In this document: in pieces, positions 37,792 to 51,610 of the stretch
Layout of the letters: the number at the start of each line of letters is the position of its first letter
Numbering within the stretch: position 1 is the first letter of the stretch
Assembly (NCBI RefSeq): GCF_921293095.1
Contig: NC_060251.1
Span: forward strand, 65,551,585-65,615,584
From: Ischnura elegans
Lineage: Eukaryota > Arthropoda > Insecta > Odonata > Coenagrionidae
Length of the DNA: 64,000 nt
Direction: 5' to 3'
Program-made: the position numbers and the translations under genes
The notes under the pieces: generated by a model
The model's database searches: none
What the model was told of the DNA's origin: nothing
What the model saw: the letters and a program-made list of their open reading frames with translations, nothing else

Positions 37792-40186
37792 TAATTTTGC
37801 GGTGCTCAGAAGTTGAAGTATATTATTCGATTTTCAGGTTGTGGTGATGTGTTATGTCAAGTGTTTTCGAAAACATTAGTGACTCGCGACTACTCCCTCA
37901 CCCTCAGAAATGATGTGATTTTTAAAAAGTGTATTCATGTACCATACGTTCGTGGATAATTTTCGTTCGTAACTGCGGTTCGCCATATCATGTTAACCTT
38001 CGAAATTCTGTAAATTGTTGCTGTATCTCCAGTTGTGATATGTACAGTGATACTTATGCTGAAAGTAATTTAAGATTATGTTATTGGTGGTTAATTGAAT
38101 CTTCGTAAATTTTAAGTTTCACGGCCATCGCAAAACATTTTTACGATAACAGTGGCTTCCCAGACAATAGCAATGTTGGACATTCACACGTTAATTTATT
38201 GCACGTTTCAGTGTTGTGGATATTATTGTGAGCCGCATATCGGCAGGGTTTAGCATGGCATTTAGTACGCTCACCAATGACTGTGATTATTTTTTCTCTC
38301 GCTGTCGCTTTGAACACGATCTGATTGCTCCACGCCCCGGAAGCTTATGCCAAAAGGGTATACTAGAGTTTTGCTGGAGTGGGATGGGCCCCTGGTGTCC
38401 CTTTAAATCCCCGCCCCATCTATTTTTTTAAGGGCCTGGTTACCTGCCTGAGCTCATCCCCTGTGGACAGACACTCCCATCCCGAAACTGCACGTGCCCC
38501 TCAAGGCTCCTATTGTACTCCCCCTCCCCTAGCGAAACATCCCGAGGTAAAGGTGTTTTGGTTGTGGACGCATTTGTTGTGATGATGCAGGGCCTTCAAC
38601 CTTTTCTGTTGTGATCTGGTTGCTCGGAGCAGGGATTTCTTGACGTATTCTAAACGTAGTACGTTTCTAAAATCGGTTTCACTGTCGTTGCGTCACGGGG
38701 CACCACCATGCGTGGGGCCAGGCGTTGTTCTTTTGGTGCATGCATTGCGTATCAACTGTGGGTACATTGCAATTGCTGAAATGCCATTAAATGGTTCAGT
38801 TGTCCCAATCTACGCTCATAGTTCCCTGCATTTTACCGCCTGTGAATTTGGTCTCTTTATCGCTTTTTTATTTTCGTTTTAGTGTCTCTGTTATACGTGA
38901 TTTACCTTTCGAATGACGTTGGTGTATGTTTTAGTGATATTGAAAATTTAGTTTTTTTTATAGGCCCTGCCCTAGTCGTTGCAAATGCATCATAATTTCT
39001 AATCAAATTCTGCGCTAGTCTAGGGATTATTCTTATACCCATCTTGTCATCATATCTACTACCCTGCATTTCATTGCTCGTGGAAATGATCGTTGCTATT
39101 TCCTCCAACTCCTTGTAAATTTTCGTTCAGTTGCCATGCTTATTAGCTTCTTACTCAGCAATTTCTATGATGTGTCTTGATGGTCACCTAGTTTCCTTCC
39201 ATCTCTCAACCCCTCCTCCTCATGGGGGTGACTATTCTTGTTAGCTGTGTCGTCAATGAGCGCTTTCGGGTGTTTTCTAGTCGATTTGATTGCATTTGTT
39301 ACAATCTTGGACGAGTTGCAATCTTGCTTTACTTGAAAAGGCGTGCGTGCGTTTTCCGGGAAGGAAAGTAAGCGGCACTCCCATCAGGTTTTCTCGACTT
39401 CGGCGAAGTATTCCGTTGAATAAGTCGGATTGAATGAATTTTCTAAATTTTTCATGATTGAGGGATAATAAGGTGATTCATCTTCAATGACTAGCGCTTA
39501 AAAGAAAATAATGGAGCTGGTTAATGTGAGAAAGTATTGGTGCTTAGAGGTGGTGGAAATGATCGCTTCATTCGGAATTGATTTAATTTCGTCGTGAAAA
39601 AAATGATCGGGAATTCATGTACGCTGGTTAAAGACTGCCACGGACCAGAGCGTTTAATGTGTTGGTGAATGATAAGGGTTGCTTTCGTGGTTGTTAGTGT
39701 ATCACAGGACACATTGGCATCACTATGCCAGTGTTAGTGAAGGCTATTGCCTTAGTATTCGTTGCACCTAATGTTTCGGACTACGGTTTTCTGTGGTCCA
39801 AAGACCAAACCACATTAAAACGTGTATCTTAGCATTCAGTGTTTACGTATGTTATTAGGACTTGTGATTCGTGTCAGCCGGTAAGTAGAGACTTAAAAGT
39901 GGCAGGGGAAAACTTATGGAAATTTAATATTCCCATTATTCCTCAGGTTTGTGAATATTATCTGAATTTTCATTTAACCGTACTAGGCTTAACCAAGTTA
40001 ATTGTCTATATTTTTATGCTATCGTGTGCAGCAATTACTATTATGCAGCCATGTACTGTTTTCACGTTTTTAAAGTTCTTCCTAGTAAACGGAAAATGTC
40101 ATGACGTGCCCAAATGTAACTTTTCATTGACTGATTACCGGTCTTCCATTGAACATGCCTATTGCCGAGAAGCTTTAAAGAATCAT

Positions 40187-40545
40187 AGTCACGCCGCCGG
40201 TGGGCGTGACTCTCGATTCTGATTTTTTTATCGATTCTCCCACGGAATCGATCGTTATCAGAATGTGCGTGCATTGTGTGCGCGAATGAAGGGGGAGGCT
40301 TAACACTGGCATTCCTCCTCCTCTGTTTTGTTTTTCTATTCTCTTTCTGCACTCGAGACATTCTTCATCCGCGAGGCGATTATGGGCGTCAGTCGCGCCC
40401 ACGTGGGTGTCGCGGGCGCGCGTGTCGCTTGTTTTTCCGCGGTCGGTGACATTTGCCGTGGCGATGCCATTCTCGACGTCCACTTCATCTTGTAATCCCT
40501 CGCCGCGAGGAATTTTTCCCTCGCGAGCTTTCTCCGGACCACTTT
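40187..40545. promoter_or_regulatory. CpG-rich block in misshapen intron 2, possible alternative promoter
   Basis: About 360 bp rich in CpG within T-rich intron. It includes a CACGTG E-box (in cgcccacgtgggtg near 40397), ccgcggtcggtgac, and an atcgat pair around cccacgga. The 133-aa minus-strand frame over it is probably a by-product of composition. Neither TSS nor splice donor can be assigned confidently. Confidence 0.3.
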
Positions 40546-40727
40546 GCGTATACATATGTACGTAGTATTTTAACACTTGGGTTGGTGTACTGCAGAACTC
40601 CCATTCTCCCTAATCCATGTCAGTTCCTTAACTTCTTATTGTCCTCCCTAGTATCCATCGTGAAATACCAGAATACTTACGTACGCACCCCTTGGTTTTC
40701 CTCTTGTAACTGTTTCCATCATAATGA

Positions 40728-40875
40728 ATCTGTCTTGTGGCAAAGTTCATCCAACAGGTCTTAATGTGGCTAATGGTGCTGCATGTTCCTAGGGGTGGCC
40801 CATCTGTCTTGTGGCAAAGTTCATCCAACAGGTCTTAATGTGGCTAATGGTGCTGCATGTTCCTAGGGGTGGCCC
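40728..40875. repeat. Exact 74-bp tandem duplication
   Basis: 40728-40801 is repeated without visible change at 40802-40875 (atctgtcttgtggcaaagtt...ggggtggccc). Perfect identity indicates a very recent duplication or an assembly artefact. Confidence 0.93.
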
Positions 40876-41246
40876 AGCCCCCCTGAAACGAGGACAATTG
40901 ATGGTGTTTAATCTATCCACTGCCTGCCGCTTAAATCTATCGTAGTCTTTCCTATCCATCCATCAGTACAGTAGTTCCCTCTTAAAGTTTTTTAATTTTC
41001 TCATTTTTTTAGATGTACATTGCTTAATGGACGCCTTATTTTTAAAACTACTTAAAATAACCTTACTTTGATTATGCCCCGCCCACAAAGATATTATCTC
41101 TATTTACGCCGCTTGCTCCACAACTCCATTTAATAGTCTATTCTCCGGTATCATTCCTCGCTGTTCACCCTATCCAGATATTCATGTACTCTCGAGCAAT
41201 TCAAAGCCTCTATACTTTGTGATATTTTTCCAGTGGTGCTTTTTTT

Positions 41247-41498
41247 ATGGTTGAAGAACATCACAGGGGCACAAGATATCAGCAACTGCACCTCTCAGCC
41301 TTAACTGAGCACAACTGGAGTGGGAACACTCACAATATTGGCTATGACAACGCAAAATTAATTTGCAAGGAGAAAAGATGCTATCCACATGTCGTTAGGG
41401 AAGCGACAGGGATTAAGAAATCCATTAAAAACTTCAATGGAAAACCATCTTCATCCACCATGCTCATACCATCGCGGGAGAAAAGGAAAAACGCCTGA
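41247..41498 (+). pseudogene. Penelope-like GIY-YIG endonuclease C-terminal fragment
   Basis: The 83-codon frame holds only the C-terminal end of the polyprotein. The reverse-transcriptase domain and the GIY-YIG motif itself are missing, so it cannot work alone. The first residues (MVEEHHRGTRYQQ) may be flanking sequence. Confidence 0.6.
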
Positions 41499-41589
41499 GA
41501 AGACGAACCAATGAGTAGTCTCCGGCCTACCAATGAAAAGGCGTCTGTTTCAGACGGATGTGTATAGAACACGGTCGAAATAACCCCTA

Positions 41590-41650
41590 TGCACTTCATC
41601 GACCTGAAGAAGCCAGCTGCAATGTCGGCGAAACAGTCGTCTTCGAAGAT
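41590..41650 (+). ncRNA. Degenerate hammerhead-like motif
   Basis: CTGAAGA (41604-41610, fits CUGANGA) and GAAAC (41630-41634) bracket a possible stem II (gcc...ggc). AC/GT around agtc gives a minimal stem III ending GTC. Stem I pairs only partly. It sits at the expected place behind the Penelope-like ORF, so it is probably a decayed ribozyme. Confidence 0.4.
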
Positions 41651-44600
41651 AGACACACACGGTGCATATCTCGTAAACCTCTTCTTCGTACGGTTCTTTT
41701 TGGGCGTGCTACGCTCAAATCAAGATTTCCCTTTCCCTCATCTTAGAGCTCTGGCACTGCGAGGCGAGATTTTCCTTCGCGCCCGAGAATCGGTCGCCGT
41801 CAGTCACTCGCCGTGGTCGCAGCCTCTTGTGAAAGAAAGTGAAACCGCCACTGTGTGTGATCACCGGGTTATTCTTGGAACATGTAGGCTCTGGAATCGG
41901 AAATCTCTTTTCTGCGCACATGCAAAGTGTCCCTTCCACCTATCTCGCGCCGCGGCGATTGCTCATCGTTAGCGAGTGAACGGGAATCCCTGTACCGGCC
42001 GAGTCAGCGATTCCGAAGACGTAATCGTATTAAGTGGTCCTGGGGTGGTGCTCATTCGTATATTCGAAAAACGAGTGCTGCTTTAGAGTGGAGGCTGCTC
42101 ACTTGTCCTCATGATTAAAATGTGAATGGTGTTGTATTGATGACGTCGTCATGGTAATTATTCACTAATTATTGGGACCAATTATATTTCTTTTTATTAA
42201 CGATCTTTCTTTCGTTTTTTAAACAAAATTATTCCACCTTCCAACGGTCCTGTTTTGAAGAGAGAATTGGGTGGGGTGATGCATTTATTTGGTATCGTAT
42301 TTTTTGTATAATATTTTTACCTGAATACGAAATGGAAATTTCACCCTCGCATAAGCGATGTGTATTGGACTGCTACACCTGTTTTTAAGAGGACTTTCGA
42401 CCCTTTTGTTGAGGTGTTCATGCGTTTTGGACTTGGGGTTGGTAGTCCCTGATCCATTTCTTGTAATATTTATTGTGAGACGCACGATTTACTTTTTGGA
42501 TTGTTTTAGAAGAACATTGGATTTTTTTGTGAAGCTGATTGGCACGGGGCTGAGGGAAGAGGAAAATTGAAGCCACCCAAACATAGAATTGTAGTACTAA
42601 TAAACGGTATTACGTTAGAATGGGCATGACGCCAGTATATTCTGTTATTATTTCGTAGAAAATTTCTCGTCTATTTATCCTATAGACGTGCGTCTTAATT
42701 CAGTGATTTAGAAATCGTTGCAGCTGAAGGTATGGGGTGGTTCTTTTCCCTTTCATCGACCTACTTGCTATGCTGTCTTCTCTCAACGACACTTCCCCCG
42801 TGAAAAGTCACGTCCTTCCCTTGTTTGTGCAGTGGCTAGGCAACTTTTTCCTATGTCGTTCACTTTCGTAGTCGTTTGATTGGTTCCAAGCGAGGTTGTC
42901 TACCTATTTACACTCTTGCCACGCCTCCCCCAGCCTTCTCTTCTGATCAGCGGCGCAAGTCCCAAACTAGTCCTAGGCTCGCTCATTAGCATATAATTAA
43001 CAAATCTGAATGGGATGAGGAGGGGCGGTCCGTCGCTTATGTCCTCTTCTTTATATGTTCGTTATTTTATCAATGTCATGTTGCCAGTGGATTTTTCTCG
43101 GAATCTTTCTAAGTGTTCATGCGATATATTTTTATTACGGTGGAAGGTTATCATGTACGATGGAACTTCCTAGTTTTTACTTTCCTAAATATTTACCTCC
43201 TGAATCTTGCATCTAACTCATCGGTAACCATTTTTAAGGATTCTTGTGTCTAAATGATCGTTTCATAGTTGTTGACCCAGTACGACGTTTGGCTATAAAC
43301 GGTTGCGGTTAGATACCAAGTTATTTCGTTTCACTGGAATATAAAATAGAATTTTGGTTAGTTCGTGACCTCTTATTTACCTTGATAAAATCTTATAAAC
43401 GTTGCAGGGGCTCAAACCCCGGTTATGTATTCGCGAGAAACACATTGTGAATTTAAATCCAGGCAACACATGGTAATGGGTCACGTACATCACATAAAAA
43501 TATAAAATTGTTGGTGGCATGTGCATACGAACTTGGTTTTCAAATGTTTTAGCTGCCCGCATTCATTAGTTTGTCTTGTCCTCTTTTCGTTAGAAAACTG
43601 TATGGTTTCCTTTTTACGAGAGCACTGGTGGGACGTGGTTTTATCATCATGTAGCGTGTCAATTTTTTGTGTGTCGTAACTATTTCCATAGGGTTTATTA
43701 AATGTCTTCGTAGCTTTAGCTATCCTCGTGTGTATTATTGCCCCTCTCGCCAAAGCTTGAATGCTGAAAGGGCCTGCTGGCGCATGACAAGTGGCCATGT
43801 GTCCCACTGCCTTGGTGATTTAGGTGCATTTGGACGCCGACAGCAGGGGCTGCCTAATCGTTGCGGCAATGTTGCTCCTCCCTTACTCTTCCTTCTGTCC
43901 CCCTTGTCCGTGAACCCCAGTATCAGACCCCCCTGTTTTAATGCGGATCTCTAGGACAGCTAAAACCATGCGGGATTCCTAAAGATGTCATTCATCTGTA
44001 TATTTCATTGGGTTAGACTCCCTTCAGTCGTGTTAATGTCGTTGACACCTTTCGTGTTGAAACAGTCGTCATTATGCCGACCTTTTTTTGGTTTTTTGGG
44101 AGTTTCAGGTAGTGCTGTATTTCAACTGTGAATGTTTATGAACTGCGTTCTTAGGCGCATTAAATTATTCATAAAGTAAATCATATACGGACTATCGACA
44201 GTATAATGTATGTATATCTTTTATGCTACTAGGTATATATTTTTAATTGTGCGTCATATCTGTTGAATGGTATTTACGCAAAATAAACATGACCCTATGT
44301 TTTAGATTTATTCCGCTGAGGGAATTACTTCGCAGTTTAGTCTATCATTCAATTTTTATAATTTTCTTTTCGTCTGCCCTCAGTTTTTTACTAGAATGGC
44401 ACAGGGAATGTATGGAAGACCCCATAAAACTTCATTGGTTGTACTGTAATTCGTGTTTTGAAAAGTTAGTGGGCTTTTCTTGATCCTCGAAAAGTATTTT
44501 CTGTCGACTGGCGAATAATACATCTACATTATGCCTTGCCAGCTCGGGTGTTTGGAAGGGTAAAATTTAAAGTTTTTATGAAATATTTAAATAAAAAATT

Positions 44601-44756
44601 AAAAAAGAAATAATTGTGGCAGTTGTCAAGGCTATTGAAAAATTGTCATTATTCATCGCCTGTATGTTTGGCGTATTGTTTCATGATTATTGATGGAACT
44701 TTGGGTATCGGGTGTGTCTCAGTTTTTATTTAGTTTCTTAGGGCCCGGAGAATGGG

Positions 44757-44830
44757 CGTGTTGGCGATGGAGAGGTCAGGATCCGAACTCAGCTTGAGTT
44801 AGCACAGTAGCGCTTCGGCGTGGGTGGGTG
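44757..44830 (-). mobile_element. Possible tRNA-like SINE remnant
   Basis: Minus strand contains ctgagttcggatcctgacc, close to a B box, preceded by a gcgctactgtgctaactcaa segment. Weak, and no clear A box. Reported at low confidence. Confidence 0.25.
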
Positions 44831-46821
44831 TATAGCGCGTGACGGGTAGGTGGGTGTTTCCCCTTCATCTCCGCGAGCCGACTTCATTAGCGTCTCCTCG
44901 TGCGCTGATGCATCTCTCCAGTGTGCGGAGGTTAGGCATTTCGGTTGTGAGATATCGGTTAGGCGGTGTTAACTAATAGATTCGTTCACAGGATGATTCT
45001 GACACTTCCGGTAGACGATTAATCTTTTTCTAGCATCCTTGCCGTGCATTTTTCTGTCTGAAAATTATGCTTCATTGTATTGAAAAATATCCTCCAATTT
45101 TTGTCAGTTGAATGAAGTTTTGGAGTGTTATCTTGGACAAGGAGGCGTAGGATATTTCTAGGCCGAGGAGAGTGGCTTTTTAAATGCCCCCACCTATTTT
45201 GTATGATTTGCCGTTGTCTCCTGTTCGGACCGAAGTTCTATTTGGCATACATTGCCTTACTTGTTGAATAAAAGCAGCTATTTGCATTATTTAACCTATT
45301 ATTGGTTGCTAATAACTTGTCTAGAAAAAAATTTGCCATTTTTTTGTAACTTCTTTTATTAGGTTCATTAATTTTCTAAGGATCCTATGTAAACATAATT
45401 CACGTACATATTATTTTACTTAGACTATGTGTGTATTACTGAGAATAGAATTTCCTCGTTCACTATCGATTTGGAGTGTACTTATAACATTATCCATAAT
45501 ATTTCATGTTTAAACTTCATCGAATATCTAAAGAGCTAGCAGTCGAAGTAGAATTGCTTTTATCTTGCGATATCCCAAAGCTACTCTTGCTTGGTTTCAT
45601 ACAAATCTGCACATTACAGAGTGAACATTTTAGTCACCCTAAAGGTGTATGAATGGGATTTGCTTTGAATTAATCAGTCACGTCTGAAACTTATAAGTCG
45701 TTCGACGATTCTCATCGGGAGAGAACGCATCGCGCTAGCACTTCCCTGAAGTAGTTTTTCTCCCTCATTCATTGTGGAAGTTGAAGAAGCCCCAGAGCTG
45801 TTCGGTGGGATAGTTTCGCATGCATCCATGGCGGAAGTGGTAAGGCAGAGGAGGGGGCAACGTTTTGAATGAATCACCTTCATCAAGGTCGATTGTGGGA
45901 ACTCTTTGCGTCCGCGGGAAGTGTTTTCGACCCCGCTTTACTAACTGTATTATCTTCCGGCATGCCTTTTCTCCTTTGTCTCGACTCCGTAGTTTTTTCC
46001 CTGGAGAGAGATTTTCTTTTTGTGTTCCACTATTGGGTCTCAAGCTTGATGCGTGGGTACGGTCTATTTGCGATATCTTGGGTCTCTTTTCGCGAAGTTT
46101 TACTTTTTTTAAACCATAGCCGTCATCTTGAGATTTTGAAGGAATGTGAACCTTACTACTATGTTAGATGCGAAATTTTTATTTTTATGTGCATTACTTT
46201 ATTGATAACATGTCTGTTTTCGAATAATTTTTCGTATGCCTCGAGCCGTTGGGATAGTTCATAATGCATTCTGCTTTTGGGATCTACCTATGCTCTATTA
46301 CCTTGGCATTTAGTTGAAGGGCGAGTGTTTGGATTTAGTCGGAATTTCCTTTTCAGACGTATATTGTTATACCTATGAATTTCATTCATTTCGGAAAAGT
46401 TCCGAGTATCAATATTGGGTTTCATGATAGTTACCCTAATCATGGGGATAATGCATTAATTTTGTTACTGACATTGATCCGAATATTTTATAAGGGGAGG
46501 CGGCACTTGTACTGTTGGCGAAACGGATCTTTCTTTATCGTAATCATGTTTTCTCTATTACCCTGCATTTTGTCCTGTTACAGATTTATGCTTATGTGCG
46601 ATACGTTATGCATTTATGCTACACTACCCACAAACCGAAGCGTCTATCTTTAACGTTTCATTGACGCAGAACCAAACTGGAAATATGGAGGTTGTTTCGA
46701 GCGATTGCTTATCTCTATAGCGTCAATTATAGCACTTTTTTCTTATGGCACCTACCTTTGCAAAATTATGATAGGGATTCTGCTTTTGGGCTGGCTTACT
46801 GTTCGTATGATACAATTATAA

Positions 46822-46888
46822 AAAGTGTTTCCAGGGTATGATGTGAGTGTGCATACGCTACACTCACATCATATCCTGGAAAAACTTT
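46822..46888. repeat. Near-perfect hairpin, 29-nt arms, 9-nt loop
   Basis: Arm 1 (46822-46850: aaagtgtttccagggtatga, then tgtgagtgt) and arm 2 (46860-46888) are reverse complements apart from one G/A mismatch and one G/A difference that becomes a G-U pair in RNA. The loop is gcatacgct. It is transcribed as part of the misshapen intron. It could be a microRNA-like precursor, a foldback repeat or a recent inverted duplication. Confidence 0.8.
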
Positions 46889-49800
46889 ACTCCTTACAGC
46901 ATTCTCTGTTTCCCGCTTCGTTTCCTGTATTGGTTATTGTTTGCTTGCCTGGCGAGGTAATGGATATCCTTCTTTCCCATATTGGTGTAAATATTGCCTG
47001 GAAACTCGTCCTATCAATGTTTTCTTTGAGTATCGTAAAGTGGTGTGGGGTTGCAGTTATCCTGCCGGCTGCCTCACTGACTGATTGTAGGGGACGCCCG
47101 CTGTAAGCATGGCCGCGCCTCTTCTAGCCTTCTGGTCACGAAGCCTGTGGCGGGGGCAGCAGGAAGTGCGGAGAGGGTGGCGCCCCGTGGTTGAGGAAAT
47201 GACTGCGGAGGTGTTAGAGGTACGGCATTGATGACTTGCATTGGGGTCATTGATCACGAGCCGACTGTACAAACACTTGGCACCGTATGATCCGTCTTGA
47301 CGAAGTTCTGAGAGGCTTATGAGAGGTAGTTCGCTTCATTAGTTAGGCTAGCTCCTCACTGGAACCACGTTGGTTTCCAGAGAAATGAGTTTTATCTTAT
47401 GCTATTAACGACATAATTAATTACAATTTGTTATGATGCGTTTCCTTTGATTTCCCACAATTTTCGGGGATGTCACTGCCATTCAAGTATGATTGTCATT
47501 TAGGTAATGCTTGGAAAACGGGGTTCTGCCACAATGCGCGGGGTTTGATGGAAATATCATTACTTTGTCAATGCAATTCATGGAATTGATAGGTAACTAT
47601 CTAATACTTTCTGCATATCTATATCCTCGTCATGTTTTGATAGTATCTCCAGTGAGTAGCTGCGAAAGTGATGGGATTAACGAAAGGAATGGGGACAACA
47701 GTGAGTAATGTGTGTGTTATTTTGTGAAGCAATGGTTCGTGGAGATGTTTCTTCTGCGCTTAGGAAATTGAACTCCTGGAATCGCTAAAATTAACGTTTT
47801 TCCTTGTCACCTGTGAGGATTTGGCTTCCAGGCCATTTGGGGGGCATTGTGATTGACCTATGTTCGAAATTTGCTTTGAATTCCTTATTGTCTTTTTGCT
47901 TGATATAATATTATTCGCTCATTCCCTCAGAAATATGTATGTTGCATGCTACAAATAATTTTCACTTTGTTGCATCAAGCATTTACATTTCCTCAACCAA
48001 CCACTGGGTTTAAGTTTCACTGTTTTACATTTTTCAGTCTATTAGAGGGCTATTCCCAAGCCGGCATTTGTGTAGGTAGATGAATGAACTGGTCCCTGCC
48101 GAAAGAAGCTCTATGCGCTTGAATTCGGAGATCAGCTTTCTCGTGATGCGGGTGGGTGTAGGGTGTGCGGGGAGTGAGTTGAGATTTTGACGACGGTGGA
48201 TTTTGGTGGAAAATGCATTGGGATCGGGGCCACCTCGTGTATGTAAGTCGAGAGCCAAGAGGGCTCGGTGTTGGGTGTATAGAATGAGGGTATTTTTCAG
48301 TGGGAAATAGGGTGTCCACAGTGGGGCCATTGTGTACCTCCAAGAAAGCTTTTCTCTTGTCCTTCTCACGGGATCCTGGTTTTATCTCTCATTCCTCCGT
48401 TATCTCCATCCAAGGAGTTCCGGAAGTCGCGACCGGGTTTTCGGTCGTCCCTGGCGACGGAGGCTCACGTGAAAGAATTTTATGCGTTTTCAGCGCTTAT
48501 CCGCTCGTTTATGATCTCTCACGCGATGCCATTCTTATTTGAGCGGACGGTAATTTAAAGCGGGTCAAGTGGAGACGGTAAGAGAGCGTTTTCGGTCGAA
48601 TTTACCAAAATGGGAGTTGAGATATCGTGGGTGTTCGGTTCCTTAAAAAGTCTATTTTTTTCTATGTATAAAAGAGGATGTCTGTTTGTCTGTTCGATAT
48701 GAAGTTCCATACGGCTGTACGTATTGCAACCAAAGTTAGTACATAGGTGCATTTCAAGCATTAAAATCCCGTAGTGCCACTTGCGGTTGTGTCCAACGCG
48801 TTGTTTTCTTATTATCGTTTGTTACTTCACGTCGTTCTATTTCTGCTTTTGGAAATCCTGCTGAGTAGGCGCACCTCATGTCACGCTCGAAGAGATAACG
48901 TAATTCAAATAATTCTACACTTCACTGTTAATCCTCTTGGTATACATTCTCACTTTGTTTTTGGTCCACTTACGTACGGACACATAACGATCAATGTGGA
49001 GCGAGGTATAAGCTGATCCTGTGCGCGGTATACGGAAATAGTTTTTCCATTTTTTCTGTAACATATTCATACCATCATCATATCAGCTTTGTTCCTTTAC
49101 CTGGCACCTGACCATGAATTCCAAGTTTCCCCACTTCTATGGCTACTACCCTTTCCGAGCAACGCCGAGTGGCCTGCTTGTTTCTAATAAATTCCTCCCT
49201 CCTTTTGGCCAATTCAGGAAAATTTTCGGGTCTTGCGTGGTAAGATTGTTGTGTCTAGTACTATACTTTTTGTACGGCATGAGATTCTCCTGAGGGCCGT
49301 TCGCCGTGGAGACAAAAAAAAACCCTTGTCGTCGTATGTGGTTGACCAGTGAATGGCTGGGACGGTGTTGCGTGCTCTGCTCGAAATTTTGAAAGTATAT
49401 TGGAGGAAGGGGATGAATGTTTGGCGAAGCGTGATTGCGCGTGACACAGTCGGCCGTCGCCCAGGGGACGGAGGAGAATAGGCCCATTAGGTGGGATTGC
49501 ATCGGTGACGTCATCTGCACGCCAGTGTGCCCCTCCTCCCCCAGCTCAACGCCCCTCGTTCACAAGGAGAGATCAGCTTGATGTGGCCAAGTGCGTCCAG
49601 CGTGTTCATCAGTTGGTGACTATCGGAAAACTTTCGCCTCCGTCTTGAGACTGATATTATCTGGCGGGGGACTCCTAATTTGAATACCTTGCTTGTCTAT
49701 GTGTGAATAATGAAGGCATATCAGGCGTGAATGCTACACCGAAAGCCGGCGTTTAGGAAGTAGAAGAGGGTTGTTATAAAACCCGAGTTGCTCGTGAACG

Positions 49801-51610
49801 GTTTGCTAAAGTCTTCTCTATTTCTCCTTCCAAATGAAAGATAAAATCTTTTCGTTCTGTTGGACTTAAACTGGTTCTTCGGGATTGAATAACGTATGTG
49901 GACATCCAAAATACGCGTATCATAGTTGAGTATGCAAGTGTATTGCTCTCAGATTTTAGGCATCATATTTCAATCGAGTTTTTCCTACATTACCCAGGCT
50001 TCACCAAGCTTGGCATTTTTATCCCCATCGCTCATTGATCGTATATATGACGAAGCATTTTAATTGAGTTCAATTTCTTCCCGCGAGGGTGTCGTGTATA
50101 ACGTGCTTGGGGAGGGAACGACAGCTGAGCAGGGGGAAAAGGGAGCGTGTTGAGTGTGTTTCTAGGGCCACCAACCCCTCCAAGGCCCTCCCCTCTTTAG
50201 CCCTTTGTTTTATACCCCCCGGCGTTCCCCCATGTCCATAAGGCCCCGTAAACTTTCTTCCTCCATTATGTGACGTCCTAATTTCAACCTCGCCTTTCAA
50301 CCCTCCTTTGACACAAGTTTTTTTAAAAACCCACTGGCGGTTCCGGGTTTTGTTAACTTCTCCGCGTTCTTCTTGATAAAGTACTTATTGGGATGCTCGT
50401 ATTCTGAACTATGTCTTGAATTTCGCTTGTACATGGAAATATATTGGGTTGCTCTTTTTTAACAAATACGTAATGATATGTTGTACCTCTCATAATAGCA
50501 AAAACTAATTCAACCCTTGTCAGTAACCCGAATATCCCTTTTTCCGGAACGTTTTTAGCCAAGACACTTGCGCGAATTGATGTGTGCAGGTAATGATACC
50601 GTACAAGTTTTTTAATTTTATGAATGCATAACAATTGTATGGCCGTCTAGACTTGAATGTTGGCTCCTGTAGTTCCATCAGTCAGGTGTACAGTTGTGCA
50701 ATTTCGTTTCAATAGCCTGCACAATAACAGGCCCTATTCAAAATGGCAGTGATATATTCGAAATATTATGGTTCCACATGCATGGAATTGGATACTGTTA
50801 GCTCTCATCAAAAGTACACTCATCCTTTTTTTGCAGAAACTAAGGGAAATTGCTATTACAGTATTGTCTGTGAATTCTATGGACATTCCCGTTGCACTCT
50901 CGACAGACCCCTTGAGTACTTAACCCTGCTCTCGTTTCTTCGACAGTCTACCCCGTTAGGGTCAAGGGCAAACTCGCTTCTTAATATAGGTTCTATTCTT
51001 GTTCCCTCGGCGCCCTTTGTAGTAGAATACGAGGTCGCGACGCACAGTGGTTCAAAATCGGAAAAAGCTGGTCGAAAGTCATTTTTTCAACTTTTTTGGA
51101 GGAATTTTTGAAGGTACTATTCGTATTCTACACTATCTGATCTATGATACTGGCTAGTACTACGACTATTTTGTGGCTCATTGTAGTTTGTATAAATGGT
51201 CAAACATGAGTCATCCGGGATAAAAACGCCTGACGCGTAAAATCACTCATTTTTAGAGAAGTTCACCTTCATATAAAGAAGGTTTCAGACAATTTATGAA
51301 CTTTAAAAAAATACAGAGCATAAATTGGTACCTTCGTGTACAACTACTGGTGATTTCTTATATTTCCATGGTTTTATAGTTGGAAATAAAAATGTTTAAA
51401 CTTTATGCTATTTTTACTTGAATTTTGAAATATAAATAGCAAAATCGTTTTGGGCACCTCCGAGCCCCCCGGAAATTTTGACGCGAATTGAAAGTATATA
51501 GTCTATAGATTCTATATCAAAAGAAAAATCTTGCTACTATTTGCTACTATGGCCTCAAGATGGTTTTATGTTGAACGGTGCAATGTGCTGCGGCGACAGC
51601 CGCCAGGCCG

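Larger units (their letters stand above)
41240..41700 (+). mobile_element. Penelope-like element 3' fragment
   Basis: The + frame 41247-41498 encodes LSALTEHNWSGNTHNIGYDN followed by AKLICKEKRCYPHVVREATG, then IKKSIKNFNG. This is the tail of the GIY-YIG endonuclease region of Penelope-like retroelements (typical pattern SALAEH...H.I.F....II......YPR..REA.EI.....NFN). Downstream comes cctgaagaagccagctgcaa, then tgtcggcgaaac, the hammerhead-like block that usually ends these elements. It is 5'-truncated and inserted in misshapen intron 2. Confidence 0.7.

Noticed and set aside
40175..40576. 133-codon minus-strand frame
   Set aside because: Coincides with the CpG-rich block, where stops are rare. 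Other frames overlap it and no domain is seen.
49146..49520. 124-codon minus-strand frame
   Set aside because: No recognisable domain, overlaps another frame on the same strand, and lies in the kinase intron.
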